DNA of 64,000 nt from Limonium bicolor (GCA_023374045.1 CM041777.1:91196300-91260299); one strand, 5' to 3'; shown: positions 34,635-46,668, counted from the first letter of the stretch. Notes: generated by a model from the letters alone, not told the origin. Numbers and translations: made by a program.

Positions 34635-36066
34635 GTATGTGGAAGTGTGGTCTGAACGTCATAAGGGTTTCCTTGGGTTCAGACATATTGTATGCTTAAT
34701 TGTTAAGAATAACTATGTGTGCATGTATCAAGTATGTGTTATGTGATTCGATCGTCAAAGCATTTATTAATTGTGCGCGAACGTCTACTGAACAAAGTGA
34801 TACCCATTATCACTTAACTTGTGTGTGAACAATTAGAAGGAACTCTGAGTGCTAACCTAAGAGTGTAAACTTCTCCTAATCACTAAGTGAGATACTTAGA
34901 TTAGAGACCCGGTATTAATCGTCTCTAGAGCGATGACTCAAACTGGAATACCACCTAGATGACTTCTAGGTATATGTGTGTGTCCTAAGAGGCATCAAAT
35001 GAAGGTGTTCTCCTATAACCGAAGAGATTAATTAAAAGACTCTAACATATGAGAGTGTGATAATTAAATGAAAAGTATGTTTAGTAAATCCTAGGCTGCA
35101 TACGTTCCAGCAGGTTACGCAAAGTGATCACTAGAGTGGAACTCCGATGGAGTAACTTTCGTTATGTTAATCTAACGAGCCGGATACGATCGTTAGTCGG
35201 AGTGTGCTACCGTTGGCACCATGGCTTTGGCCGCATGGACGTCTACCACGTAGACAAGTAGTCCACCTACCCACTGGTAGTATGGCATAAGACTACTATC
35301 CAATTGTGAATGTGTGAGATTAAACGGGGAATTGTCCTTAATATGACACCCGTGTGACTATATGAGGTTGTTGGAAGTGGGGCTTCGAATGTTGGATACA
35401 AACCAAGAGAAACGAATTCTATTTCAGTTATCTTGCTATCCTTATTAGGATTAAAATGAATGATTTAATTGTCAATTGTCATGATTACTATCAATTGCTA
35501 TGTGAATATTTGAGTGGTTGTTGTATGTTTATTTCCGCATTTACAGTTATTTAATAAGCATGTAAACTGAATAGCATGAAACGAACTATATGCTAAGTAA
35601 GACGGCTAATCGACCTAAGTGACCTAAAGGGTCTAGGATCACATTATTAGCATGCTCAGCGTTTTGCTGAGCCTATATGACCACACATTACAGGGACTTG
35701 ATCGAGCTATGAATCCGGAGTACGGAACCTCGGGTAGAGGACTTCTGTTTATTTTACTACCGCACTTTAGTCTTGGATTGTAGAGTGAATGACGTTTTAA
35801 ATAATTGGTAAGTTAGTTGCTCACTTGTCTGTATATTCGGATTATGGTTTAGATTATGTTTATGTTAGATGTCAAATATCTCAGATCATCACAACGGATG
35901 TCGTTTTAATTATAGTGTTAGATGTTGCTTCTTTACTCACATGGGTGAGTAATGGCATGTGACACCCGATTATGAAGTTAATTTTATTTTCTGCTGTGAG
36001 CTGTTCTTAATTTAGTTACGAGCTCTTTATTATTATTATTATGTGATTAAGAGTAGGGGTGTTACA
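34635..36066 (+). repeat. Right part of a chromovirus-type LTR interrupted by element 1
   Basis: It ends AGTAGGGGTGTTACA, as the element 2 LTR ends GAGAGGGGTGTTACA. Shared landmarks with that LTR include CTCAGCGTTTTGCTGAGCC-like sequence (about 35655 versus 58328) and CATGGGTGAGTAATGGCA...GTGACACCC (about 35939 versus 58630). No primer site follows, so this is a 3' or solo LTR. It supports a third member of the element 1/2 lineage in the window. Confidence 0.65.
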
Positions 36067-36079
36067 GTCATGAACCTCA

Positions 36080-37005
36080 TAAGTAGGGGCAATGGTGTGT
36101 GTCATGGGCTGATCATTGGGAACAAGATGAAATATCTGAAATACGCAAGATGCCTTCTTGACGAGTTTGATAGGGCTGATTAGACTTTGGTACCCAGACT
36201 TGTTTGGGCTCAACTATAGACACACACTTAGACTGATTTATAGGAACCCATCTTTTAGTGTAGAATCTATTGGCTCTATATAAGCCTCGCCTTGATGATT
36301 CTTCACGTAATTGTTTCCTCAATAGTTTCATACACCATCTTATCTTGTGTCTTAGTTGATGGCAGTACCGATACTAGTTCTGTCTTGACTTAGAATGACC
36401 AGGTTGAGTATTCAACTTTCTCATCTTAGACTGAGTGGGTTTTTCTAGTTCAAATCCCAATCCGCATTTATCTGAGTTGTTCTTTAACAACATCTGATTT
36501 AGATTTACTTTCTAGCATACCATGTGCGATTAGTCTTTGTCTGAAGTTCTAACTTCCGATTTGCATAAGCTAACATACCCGATAGATTTCACATTCCATT
36601 TTCAGTGATTTGTTACGATCTAAAAGGGAATTCACCTCTTCTTGTGCTCAATATGAAAGAGTGAGAATTCTAGTCTCCAAAGGACTAACAAAGTTGATCC
36701 TTGGCTTATCCAAACTCTTTATGATACAATTTTAATTTTCAGTCGATGACTTACTCAGATCTTCCACTTTAGCTTTGAGTTCTCTAATCTCAGTAACATA
36801 TTGATGTTTCAACACATTTATCTCAGAGAGTGAAAAGTTTAATTTAGTAAGCATCTCGTCTTTCTCATGTGTGTCCTTCCAGTTTCCTTCTCCTTGATGA
36901 AGTACTCAGTATTTACTTCATCGTCTTCATGAGCAACTGTCATCATGCACAACTGAGTTTCCTCCTCAAATTCTAAGTCTGTAATTGAGATGTCATATCC
37001 TCATG
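36080..37005 (-). pseudogene. Decayed Copia-type polyprotein fragment
   Basis: On the minus strand, short in-frame pieces read LEFEEETQLCMMTVAHEDDEV, then EYFIKEKETG, a leucine/lysine-rich coiled-coil-like stretch, and near 36190 KQVWVPKSNQPYQ. The order acidic E/D stretch, coiled coil and WVPK is what I know from the linker between Gag knuckle and protease in plant Copia (SIRE-like) elements. Many stops and shifts make it non-functional. No RT or integrase is present. Confidence 0.45.
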
Positions 37006-37010
37006 CTGCT

Positions 37011-38885
37011 TGTTATACCTAAAATTTTGACCCTCGGGAAAGGGCTCAAGCGCACAAATGCAAAGACAAGGGCAAAACGGTCAAAATGCATCAAAGCGGG
37101 ATTTTCCAAGGACATTCTCGGGATTTTCTATTTTCATATGACTTGTTCACTATCTCCAAACACTTCCAAATACCATAGTCATTATGAAAGGTATTTCATG
37201 GTTTTCAGAAAATATTATTTTGAAATTTAGCTTTTAATTCATATTATAAGCTAATTTCTTTAATAATTAACACATGAAATAACCTCAAAATAGAAATAAA
37301 AAGGTTTCCAAAAATTAAAAAAAATTGTCACATGGTTAACATGACTGCATACAGTCATATACCTGAAAATATTTTATTTGGAACCTTAGTCCAAAATTTA
37401 AAAGAGAAATTCAAACATTCTTGCAATTTTCTCTTTCCTTTGGAAAATACCCAAATCAAGTCCAAATGTCATGAACTTTTAACACAAGATAGATATTGAT
37501 TTGTAGAGACCAACACCGTTGGAATTTTAATTTCGACTTTCCAATCGTAAGTTATGAATTATGGTAGATTCTAGATTTGTAAGATTTTTATCTAATAAAT
37601 CTTTTACTGATATAACCCGATTCCAACTTCCAAAATTCCTAAAACTCTTCTTATCTTTGGTTAAAATTTCAGATTTTTTATCGACCTGTAGCATATTTAA
37701 AAAACCAGATTCTCTTAGAGCACAAAATCAGAGTTTTAGAAAAAAAATTGTTCTGTCAATTTGGCCATGCTATTTCTATAAAAGACCTTACCAAAAATGA
37801 CCTAGGGCAGAGGAGAACATTCCCAAAGTCAGAAAACACGGCCGTCAACCTACTTCCCACGTTTTTTGCACTCCCAAGCCTTAAGTCAACACAAAAACTT
37901 TATTGAAATCACCCCGAAATCCCTGAAAACATAATCTTTGTACTCCAATCAGATTTCCAAACACCAAAACACCACAAAGATAGAAGCAAAACGTCCTTAA
38001 AGACACAAGGAAGAAGGAGGCAGTAGCTCGGGTCGAAGTTGAACCGGATCGGCCACCGACAAAGCTTTCGAAAATTCTCGACGTGAAGGAACAACAAATT
38101 CCCGAAGCCAAAACAGGTTAGAAACCAAGTTTTCTAACTCCCCTGCTCTCAATACACTTTTAGTTGAAATTTCTAATCGAATTGATTTTTCCTGCTTTTG
38201 AATTAAGGTTTGTTTATGTTTCTGCCTTCTTACTTGTTTACTAAGTTTCGTCTTAAATTCGAAGTCAAATTAAAAAATTTTAATCACTAACGTATTTAGA
38301 ATCTTTCATGCTATGTACCCATAAAATTTGAGCCGAAAACATTACCGGGAACAGTCTCAACGCCGCTGTCCGAGGGCGGTCTGTAACCACGGACGCTACG
38401 TCCGGGGTCCTGGACGCTACGTCCGGGGTCCCGGACGCCCTGTCCATAAGCCCAGACGCCCCAGACGGTGGCAGGACAATTTTATTTAAAAAAATTTAGG
38501 GTTTTACAAGCATGTCCGGGTCTACGGACGTCCTTTCCGTGGCCCCGGACTTTTCAAAATTCGTTTTCTCTTTAAATTCAACTTTTATCTTCACTTAGGT
38601 TAACTAGGGTCCGTGGGTTCAGACATTAGGTCCGTGGCCACGGACGGAGACAAAATTTGACCTAATTCTGCCTCCGAAACCCTAGTTTAGGTAATTTCAA
38701 TTTTCACTTTAATTTTCTGTAAAAAATAAAAGAAATCAGAAGTTCATGCACTTAGGTTAAAACGGCTCGTAATAAGCCGTTAATAAACTAAGTAAAGGAA
38801 ATACGACTTCGAGGGGTAATGAAAATAATGAACCCTAAATAAGTCGAATACCAACCCCGAACCCGAACTCTCCTTTCCTAATTTA
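37011..38885 (+). repeat. LTR-like sequence beginning TGTTATACC
   Basis: TGTTATACCTAAAATTTTGACCC at the start resembles known plant gypsy LTR starts (recognised from memory). The segment carries CGGAC/GTCCG palindromes at 38366-38648. No end, primer site or partner LTR was found, so it may be truncated. It has no coding capacity. Confidence 0.4.
38366..38648. repeat. CGGAC / GTCCG palindrome cluster
   Basis: GGACGCTACGTCCGGGG occurs twice, followed by further GGACG...GTCCG pairs. Spacing is irregular. The layout is like the arrays at 21551 and 46000 but the words differ. Confidence 0.6.
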
Positions 38886-39898
38886 GGCTCTGTTCGGTAT
38901 GGCTTTTTTGCGGTTGTTTTGTAGCTGTTTGGTCTGGTTGTTTGGCTGGCCGTTTTTTAACGTTTTGCTGGTTGTTTTGTGCTGGCTGTTTTGTGCGGGC
39001 TGTTTTGAAAACTGGTGTTCGGTAGTGTGGCGGTTTCGTCTGGCGTATTTGAATAAGTTAGTTAAGTTAGGTACGTGCAGTGCGTTTACCGTAATCTGTG
39101 TTAAAATTATTACATTTTAAAACAATTTTTCGTTAAGATGAAAATAAAGAAACTACTAGCAAATATACAAATTAATATATACATAATTTATTAATTACGA
39201 AAACAACTATTTTTTGTTACAATCAATTTTTGTTAACATTTATATTAAGGTCAATACAATAACTTCACTATTATCAACCACAATTCTATCAGTGGATAAC
39301 AACAATTGTAACTTTACATGGTTTTAACATGTACACCAGGCTACTTGTTCACATTTGAATAAAAGGAAAATATAATGATTAATTAGTGAACTTTATTAAT
39401 GTTTACATCATACAAAAAAATAAACAATTAGTTGTTAAAAAAATATGGCCTGTATATTACTATATGTACATATAATTAAATATTCAAAATTTATACCTTA
39501 TTTTTAATAAAATGAAATACTACCATTACAATGTGGTGTTGGTAAATAGTTTGTAAAAACTACTACTCAATGACATTTTTATAAAAACGAATAATAAGTG
39601 AATTTTTTATTATTAGCTAATTTATTCACATCAATCGCTACAATTTCGCAACCCTAACGTGTAAACAATAACATGCACAATATTCATTATCTTCATTATG
39701 ATAATTTTACAAATTTACGGTATTCATTCTCTTTGCTGCATAAACTGCGGGCTATTTTGTGGTTGTTTTGTGCTGGTTATTTGTGGCTGTTTTGAAAACT
39801 ATTGTTCGACAATGTGGCGGTTTAACATTTTTGTCAAAAATTCCCAAACTCAAAAATGCCACATTTATACCACAAAACCGCCAAGACCAAAAGGAGCC
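38886..39898. mobile_element. Possible DNA transposon with weak terminal inverted repeats
   Basis: GGCTCTGTTCGGTATGGC on the left resembles the inverse of the right end (GGCTCCTTTTGGTCTTGGC). A TGTTTTGAAAAC.....GTGTGGCGGTTT-like segment occurs as a direct repeat near both ends (about 39000-39040 and 39787-39825). No matching target duplication was found, and no transposase is present. Confidence 0.35.
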
Positions 39899-40556
39899 AT
39901 ATGTTTTTTTTTTATATCAGTTACGGTACATTCCCGTGGATAAGAATTTTGTTTTAACCTGATTTTCTTTCCCTCCACTTTGAGTGAAATTTGATACTAT
40001 CGCGAGCGCATTGTTTTCTATCTCTAACTAGTATTGAGCTCTCACCCTTTTCTTCTTCCCACTCTCCATTGATCGATCAGCTTCAACCTAGAAAAAAAAA
40101 CAACCACTGATTTCTTTCGTCAATCAACCCTAAACATAACCAATAGCCATTGTTCAATGTTCATCCTTCTGCTGGGATCAAAACACACCCCAAAAAAACC
40201 CTAGCCACATTCCTCCGGCCGTTCTTCAACCTTCCTCGTCCTACCCTTTCAAAATCTAAAATTCAAAACACCAACATACTCAAAATGCAGCAGCTCGCCT
40301 TTGTCATCTCCTCCCCGACATCCTCTTCTCAGTTGATTCAACCATTTTCTGGAGCTACATTTCATCTGAAATCTTCATCTCCACCTGAGACCCATGCTAG
40401 TCACAAAGTTATAGCCGCTGGAAAACACGAGTCGTTTTCCTTCCCCGGTTTTCATTTTAGCACAACATTCGTAAAATGGCATAAAATCTGAGCGTAAGTG
40501 TTGTTTTGAGACGAATCTCACTCACCCTTTAGCTTTCTCATTTTGCAACCGATTCA

Positions 40557-40725
40557 TTGTTTGGTCTTTGTAAAACTTCTATCTGGCGTCAAATGTTTTC
40601 TTGTTTGATTTCTCCTGTGGAATTGAGTGCTTGTATGGAGACAATACAACCGTTCCACACTACAACTGGCACTGCTTTGATGACTTCGATGCTCTCACTT
40701 TCTAGCTACGGATGGCTCACCGAAG
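40557..40725 (+). pseudogene. NFD6-like exon (NUCLEAR FUSION DEFECTIVE 6 family)
   Basis: The translated segment SPVELSACMETIQPFHTTTG, then ALMTSMLSLSSYGWLTEG, matches the conserved core I know from plant NFD6-like mitochondrial proteins (VELS, PYHTATASALMTSMLS, YGWLPEG). A good donor GAAG|GTATAC ends it at 40725. An upstream ORF at 40150-40491 with a GTAAGT donor at 40494 could be another part of the gene, but no acceptor connects them convincingly. The family usually has a short N-terminal transit-peptide exon and alternative 3' non-coding exons. I cannot tell a working gene from a captured fragment. Confidence 0.55.
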
Positions 40726-41938
40726 GTATACATCGATTGGAATTAGACTATTATCTTACTTTTTTTTTGAAAGAATGCATAAATTTTCTCTTCTTGAATC
40801 ATGTGGCTTAGCTCGATGTATGTTGTTTTATGTGTAGAATGTCGATTGGTTGTTTATTCTGAATATGCTGCAATGAGATTCTTTTTCTTAACTTGGTTAA
40901 TAAATTTATGAATTAGGAAAATGAAATGGCAAGATTCTCCACCTTTTAACAAATCCAATATTCAGATGGGTTGTGGGAAGATTAAAAAACTTACTGCGTC
41001 ATATTTGAGTAGTGGATGAAAGATGTCTCTGGTGGGTAGAAGATGTAGAGAACTGATGCTTTAGTTGCATTGGCATTAGCAGAGTTTCTCTTCGTTATAT
41101 CCTTTTAGTAATTTCCAACTTCATCAAAGACCATAAAAGAAGATATGCATATGTTAATCTTGCAAGCTAAAATGCGCCAAGTCTTTTCCATTTTTATCCG
41201 AATTCTCATGCCTTTGTGTCACCATGGTCACTTGCTCTCAAAACTGATATCTTATAACCCTGTGTGATATTGAACCATGAAAATTCTCCAAGAATACCAA
41301 GTTTATAAACTTGGACTTGATTTGTATGCTTTCTAGGTAATATATGATAGAGACGTAGTATTCTTATGTGCTTTCTGAGGGGGACGGAGCCTTATGCGGT
41401 TGGTGGATTTTCCAGATTTTGTTGCCTTACGATTTATCCATCAATGTGTAACAATGCAAATCCATTTGTGTTGTAGCAACTTCTGCTTTATAAGAAAATC
41501 CTTAGAATATCTGCCGATAACTTCATTGAATCATTCAACTTCTACCAGTTTATCTAACGGGTGATGTTCTTCTTCCATTTTCCTTTTCCCTTTCCCTTTC
41601 CAACTCATAGGTTTCTGATGAATTTCTCTTTCCGCTTGCCTTAGGCATCAAACAAAACCGCTTGATCTATTTATGTTCCTTTCAACTTAAATGTTAGTCT
41701 TGTGCAATGTCCACCTGAAACCTCATCATCTATAACAGGGATGAATTCGTACAATAGTAAAGCTATCAAAATTTTCTTACTTGGCAATATACCCTACCAT
41801 ATTACCTTAGTTGCTTTTTTACCAAGCGAATTCCATCTTGTTCTAAATTCTACTTCTCAGATTAACGGTTCTTTTCTGTCTGGTTCATGGTTAACTCGGT
41901 GAAGAATTCACAACCTAGACAAGTGAAATGTCAACGCA
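40726..41938 (+). other. Unassigned sequence downstream of the NFD6-like exon
   Basis: No ORF with a recognisable domain is present. It could be intron and 3' untranslated sequence of the NFD6-like gene, as the family has non-coding 3' exons, but nothing here proves it. Confidence 0.35.
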
Positions 41939-42250
41939 CACTAGTAAAAAAAAAGGCCTATTTCAGTGCCCCCTATTTCAGCGATGTAAAAACAACAGCT
42001 GAAACAAAGTGATTTTAAAACAGTTACTAACCTATTTCGGCGGTTGTTAATAACCTCTGAAATAGATGGTAAAATAGATATATTTCGGCGGTTCTGAGTA
42101 GCAACCTCCAAAATAGCCTGTTATCCGAAATTAAAAATTAAAAATAGGAAACTCTATTTCGGTGGTTGCAACTCACAACCGCGAAATAGATCTATTTTAC
42201 ACTCTATTTCGGCGGTTATTAGTAACAACCGCCGAAATAGAGTCCTTTAT
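41939..42250 (+). mobile_element. Left end of a CACTA transposon
   Basis: CACTAGTAAAAAAAAAGGCC is a typical CACTA terminus. It is followed by direct and inverted subterminal repeats around TATTTCGGCGGTT and AACCGCCGAAATAG (at least five by eye). I found no matching TAGTG end to the right, so the element is truncated or interrupted. The sequence to about 43797 may be its interior. A short frame at 43683-43797 is vaguely transposase-associated at best. Confidence 0.75.
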
Positions 42251-43797
42251 ATTAGAATAATTCACCGCATCGGGACAGTTTACTGCTGCAACGTCTCTCT
42301 CTCACCTCTCCTTCCTGCGAAACCACCGTAGCAGCTACTCCTCTCGTCATCGTCGTTGCTGCCAAGCGCCGCCGCCATCCTCGCCTCTAACTTATTGTTG
42401 CCGCCATCCTACTGCCGTGGTTGTCCTCATCGAAAACTTGTGCGGTAGCAAAAAGGAACAAGGTAAAAAACCCGATACATGGTTAGTTCGATTTTCACTA
42501 AAAAATTGCATATTGTTGGCAAAATTGACAGATTGATGTTGCATTGTGCTTGCGGATGTTGATATTTATTGTGTGTGTAAAATGTTTGCAAGTTTTGGTT
42601 GTTGAATTAATAAAATTATGTATGCATACAAGGTGTTTGATGAAATGTCTAAGTCAAATTTATGCTATTTTTGTTCTTCTTTTAAGTATAGTTAGGGTAG
42701 CTTATTTGTGCTGGAATTAATATGCTTTCATATGGGTAGGAACAACGTTTGATCATTATTTGTGCTTATAATTATAAGCAAAATATTAACATTATAAGCA
42801 ATATAGCTTAGTGCCCTCACTTCATTCTTTTGTTGCGTCTGCATCTGCCTCTGTAGAGATTGCTACTGTTGCATCAGTCGCACACTATACTAAAGACGTA
42901 CAAGGCTGAAATCAGAATCAAAACGGGTAAATACACTTGAACAAATTGATTAATTTGGTGAACAAAAGAAATACATGTTTTACCCCTTTCTGATTGAAAT
43001 TCTTTTGTTGTGTCTGCGGCACTGCAAACATAAGTCCCTAGTAGTGGAATTGCTACATGTCTCGCACGCCAAATTGAGAAGAGGAGCTGAAAACAATTCA
43101 TTTAGGAATCAGTAATATATTTTAATTTATCTCTTCATTCTCTTCACTCACTGTAATTTTGCAACCTAGCTGCGAATAAGGAACATACATGTTGCCAATG
43201 ATTGAAAATTTTGATAGAATTCTTATCTTGTTTGACTGATGCCAATTGTTGAAATATTTTTCTATTGTATATGACTTTGGTGAATGCTTAATAATAAGCA
43301 TGGGATGGATTAAATTATGCAAATGTCATGCTGATTTTTTTTACAAATATCTTAGTAATATTGTATTTTGTCTTAGTATAACAATTTTTTTATCAGGTCT
43401 CACTCTATATTAGTCTACGACTTCAAGCAAATTCAAACCACTACTGTCGCTCCCCATCTACCAACCAGTCTCCTTCTCCCTCTATACATCGTAAAAAACA
43501 AGTAAGTAATTTAACTTATTTTTGATATGTGGTGAAAATATGCATCTATTATGTTTATATTCACCTGCATTTTACTTGGATTATAACCTATTTTCACCAC
43601 TTTATAGAGCATTTAGTAATCATTAGTGAATTTACATACTTTTGGATATAATTTAGGTAAAAGATCACTAGAGCACTAACGAATGATGAAAGGGAGCTGT
43701 TTGGATGCTTATACAAGACTTGGGGATGCGTGCCACAAGAGTCGAGACCAAGACGGGACCAAACGGAGAAAAAAAGGGCATTCTGATGCATTTTTAC

Positions 43798-44553
43798 TAA
43801 TGGTGGCCACCGAATCCGAATCTACCCGGAACCGATTGGAACCAGAGCCGGGCGGAACCGATTCGGAACCGGAACCGCCCCCTTGCGAATCGAATCCGAA
43901 TACAAGTTTTGAGATTCAGGACCGAACCGGGACCGGAATCGGAACCGCCCAGAACCGCCTGGATTTGCGTCGGATTCGGAACCGTGGAACCGGAACCAGA
44001 AAGCGGAACCGGTGGAACCGGAACAGGAACCGCCCCGGAACCGGCCAAAGTAGCCTATTAGTAGCTGAACTCTTTTTCCTTATTAGGGTTTTCCCAAGGT
44101 TTTTACCTAATAAGGTTTTAACGAGGCAGTGAATCATATAATAAAATCCGCTTTGCTCTTTAATTTTTACAAATTCAATACAAAAATGTAAGTCTTTGGT
44201 TCTTACACATTTAAGATTATAAACTTGAGGAATAACCTAGGTAGGAGTAAAGTAGACGAAAAGAACAACGTGTGTGCGCAAACGAATCTAAAAACGGAGT
44301 TAAAACGAAGAAACCGGAGCCCATAGAATCTTTCCGAAACTGGTCGGAACCGCCCCGGGAAACCGGTCAGAACGGAACTGGAACCGGAACTGCTCCGGAA
44401 CCTGTCCGAACCGTTGTTTATGCGAATCCGAAGCGAATACAGAGTTCCGGAACCGGAACCCAAACCGCCCCGGAAACGCCAAGGACCGGTTACAAATCCG
44501 AATACACATTTTTCGGAACCGGAACCGGTGGAACCGAACCGTGGCCACCATTA
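43798..44553. mobile_element. Non-autonomous hAT MITE rich in GGAACCG repeats (756 bp)
   Basis: There is a perfect 13-bp terminal inverted repeat, TAATGGTGGCCAC (43798-43810) and GTGGCCACCATTA (44541-44553). A perfect 8-bp target duplication ATTTTTAC lies at 43790-43797 and 44554-44561. The 8-bp duplication is the hAT mark. Both halves are filled with CCGGAACCG-type words and the centre is AT-rich and unique. It has no transposase; the ORFs across it are repeat-driven. Confidence 0.9.
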
Positions 44554-44562
44554 ATTTTTACC

Positions 44563-44743
44563 CTGGTCCAGGTTTATGTCTGGGTTTACAAACCCGAACC
44601 AATCCCGTTGGAAGTTTCTGCCCTCTTTTTGACATGGTCCGAGTTTGTGTACTTGTTTACAAACCCAGACCACATACTTACGCAACTCTCTGGGACGATT
44701 TCAACATGGTCCGGGTTTGTGTACCGGTTTACAAACCCGAACC
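44563..44743. repeat. Three 70-bp-spaced palindromes GGTCCGGGTTTGTG...CAAACCCGAACC
   Basis: Units lie at about 44563-44600, 44634-44673 and 44704-44743. Each pairs a GGTCC(G/A)GGTTTGT-type word with GTTTACAAACCCGAACC, so each can fold. They directly follow the hAT MITE and pre-date it, since its target duplicate abuts the first unit. Confidence 0.7.
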
Positions 44744-44819
44744 ACCTACAGAGGCACGCCCCAACTCGTCAAAACGCAGCAGAAAGAGAAAATTAATTCT
44801 CATTCTTTCACACCCACGT

Positions 44820-45050
44820 TCCAGCCCCGTTTCCTCCATTCGATAGAGGCGACAACAGAGGAGAAAAAGAGAAGAGAACAAAAGAGAAGAAAAGAAGAAG
44901 AAAGAGGGACTTCCTCACCTCATTCAAAGTTGACCACCACCATTAATGACTATCTCTCTCCTCTTTCTCTTCTTTGTAGTCTCTATGCTTGAGTAGACTC
45001 ATTTTGTGCTCTAGATGGGGGTTTGACCCCAAATCCCCCAAACATGCTTG
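44820..45050 (+). other. Purine-rich stretch and unassigned sequence
   Basis: A GA-rich run (44850-44910) is followed by a CT-rich run, the look of a plant 5' untranslated leader, but no downstream gene is recognised. Confidence 0.35.
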
Positions 45051-46210
45051 TGTGTTATAACCCAAGGTTTAGTGTAGATTTATTTTGTCACAATGATGTC
45101 TTAAGTGAAATTACTTGATTTAGGACATGGATGTCCTTTGGAGGAAAGACAAGGGTGAGGAGGTCATTCTCAAATTGTTAGTTTGGTAAGGGGATTATTT
45201 AGTTATTAATGAGATATTAATAACTTCTTCTGATCGTGATTCTAATCATGTTCTCACTACTCTCATCCGATCAGTTTTGAAAACCATCGAGGCGCTCCTC
45301 TACTCCCTTCTCTATCAGGGTTCTTCTTCTTCCCGTTCTGTCAAGACCTTGCTGTCATTGGATTCTGCCGTCGAACTTGTTGTGGATTGCTCCTTCTCTA
45401 CGAGTTCCTGAACGGATTAAGGTATAGCCTGTCAGAATTATTTCTCTTCATTTTTTTGGGAACTTCTCCGTCTTGATTGTGATTCTCTGCAATCTGATTG
45501 TCAGAATCAGTAATCTTCTACGTGGCTGCGTTCGGAGTTCTCCTCGGTGGTTTCCTCGTTGTCAGATTTAGGTGTGCAGTATGATTTTTATTCATAGTTT
45601 CTGATTTTGACTGCTGCCAGTTTCTGATTGAGGGTTTCTATCCCTGTGTTGTTAAGGAATATGTTGTTGTTGAATTTGTGTTTCGGTTTGCATTGCTGTG
45701 ACCACGTTGGGTTGATCGTGCTGTTCAGATTGGGAATCTTCTGCTGCTGATCGAGGTAGGTGGCTTATGGATTCGATTAGTATGTTCAGCCTTGGGGTGT
45801 TTGGATTCTGGTTTTAGATTGACTAAATGCCTCTATGTTGGTGTCGAATATTATCTGTTTTATTGCTGTTTCAATGGTTAAAACCCCCAAGGTTGTTTTC
45901 TACAAAGTACTGTTAATTTGGTGTTGTTTGAGCCTCTGATTCGTGTACAATTCGCTTCTGAAAACTTTGCTTTTGACATGTCTGAACATCTGTTCTAACA
46001 TTAAAGTTCGGACAGACCCTGTTACGTCTTTGTTTTTCTGCGTTTTTAACCGTGTCTGAACTTCTGTCCGAGCTTTGAAGTTCAGACACCCTCTGTTAGT
46101 TCTTCTGATTTTGGTTCGACCTGTGTCTGAACTTTGATGTCCGGACACAAGGTTGGACACCACCACATACCTGATTTCCGAAAGTTGTCTGAACATCCGT
46201 CTGAGCTTGG
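45051..46210 (+). repeat. Left part of a chromovirus-like LTR interrupted by the Ogre-like solo LTR
   Basis: It continues at 52298-52920, where it ends GGGGTTGTTACA, the same kind of end as the element 1 and 2 LTRs. Palindromes of the type TGTCTGAACTT...GTTCGGACAC occur on both sides of the insertion. No primer site follows the end, so it may be a solo LTR of about 1.8 kb. The start near 45051-45053 (TGTGTTATAACCC) is a guess. Confidence 0.4.
46206..46210. repeat. Target-site duplication of the solo LTR, left copy (CTTGG)
   Basis: CTTGG is repeated at 52293-52297. It proves the single 6.08-kb LTR inserted as an element and then lost its interior. Confidence 0.93.
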
Positions 46211-46524
46211 TGTAGACACCAAAAATTCTCACCCCATAAAGCAAATTCCGAGTAACGAATAAAATAAGAGGGGTCGTCACTTTTCTTTGTCAAAACGTAT
46301 TGACGTGCGTGCCAAAACGAAACCATCGCTTTATAATCTTTTTCAAAGAATTCATAAAACATGCTTTTGCGAAAACGAATTTCCAAAAACAATTCATTTT
46401 ACTAGATTAAATTCTTTTGTCTTACTGAACATTCACATTATAAACGCTTGCATTTGTGTAGATCCTTCAGTCCGATTTAAAACTCTAGTAGTTTTTACTC
46501 TTTCTTGTATATTGATTTCTGAAT

Positions 46525-46579
46525 TAGCACAACTGGTTAGCAGGCCATTGAGAAGTCAATTGGTCTCGGGTTCGAAATG
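46525..46579 (+). ncRNA. tRNA-like A/B-box module 1 in the solo LTR
   Basis: TAGCACAACTGG (46525-46536) resembles the A box with two mismatches. GGTTCGAAATG (46569-46579) resembles the B box (GGTTCGA exact). The gap is 32 bp. A T-rich stretch follows at about 46599-46610. Confidence 0.5.
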
Positions 46580-46668
46580 GAAAAGAGTTCGGTGCGGTTT
46601 TATTTTTGCTTCAGCTTGCAAGAGACTTGCTATGTTCATATTTCGCATTATCATACCAAGTTCTGGCA

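Noticed and set aside
36067..36071. GTCAT as target duplication of the host LTR ending at 36066
   Set aside because: No GTCAT followed by TG was found upstream where the LTR should begin.
38886..39898. Firm hAT assignment for this DNA element
   Set aside because: Terminal repeats match only loosely and the 8 bp on each side (CTAATTTA and ATATGTTT) differ.
43683..44846. Several long ORFs (up to 174 codons) on both strands
   Set aside because: They run over GGAACCG repeats of the hAT MITE and the palindromes beside it; repeats open several frames at once.
45047..45051. CTTGT at 45047-45051 and 52921-52925 as a target duplication for the host LTR of the solo insertion
   Set aside because: Using it would make the LTR start GTGTTATAACC rather than TG, and 52923 may be the start of the element 2 LTR; coincidence cannot be excluded.
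46096..46392. 98- and 126-codon minus-strand ORFs (45900-46392) as coding
   Set aside because: They cross the junction between host LTR and the solo LTR and run over palindromic repeats.
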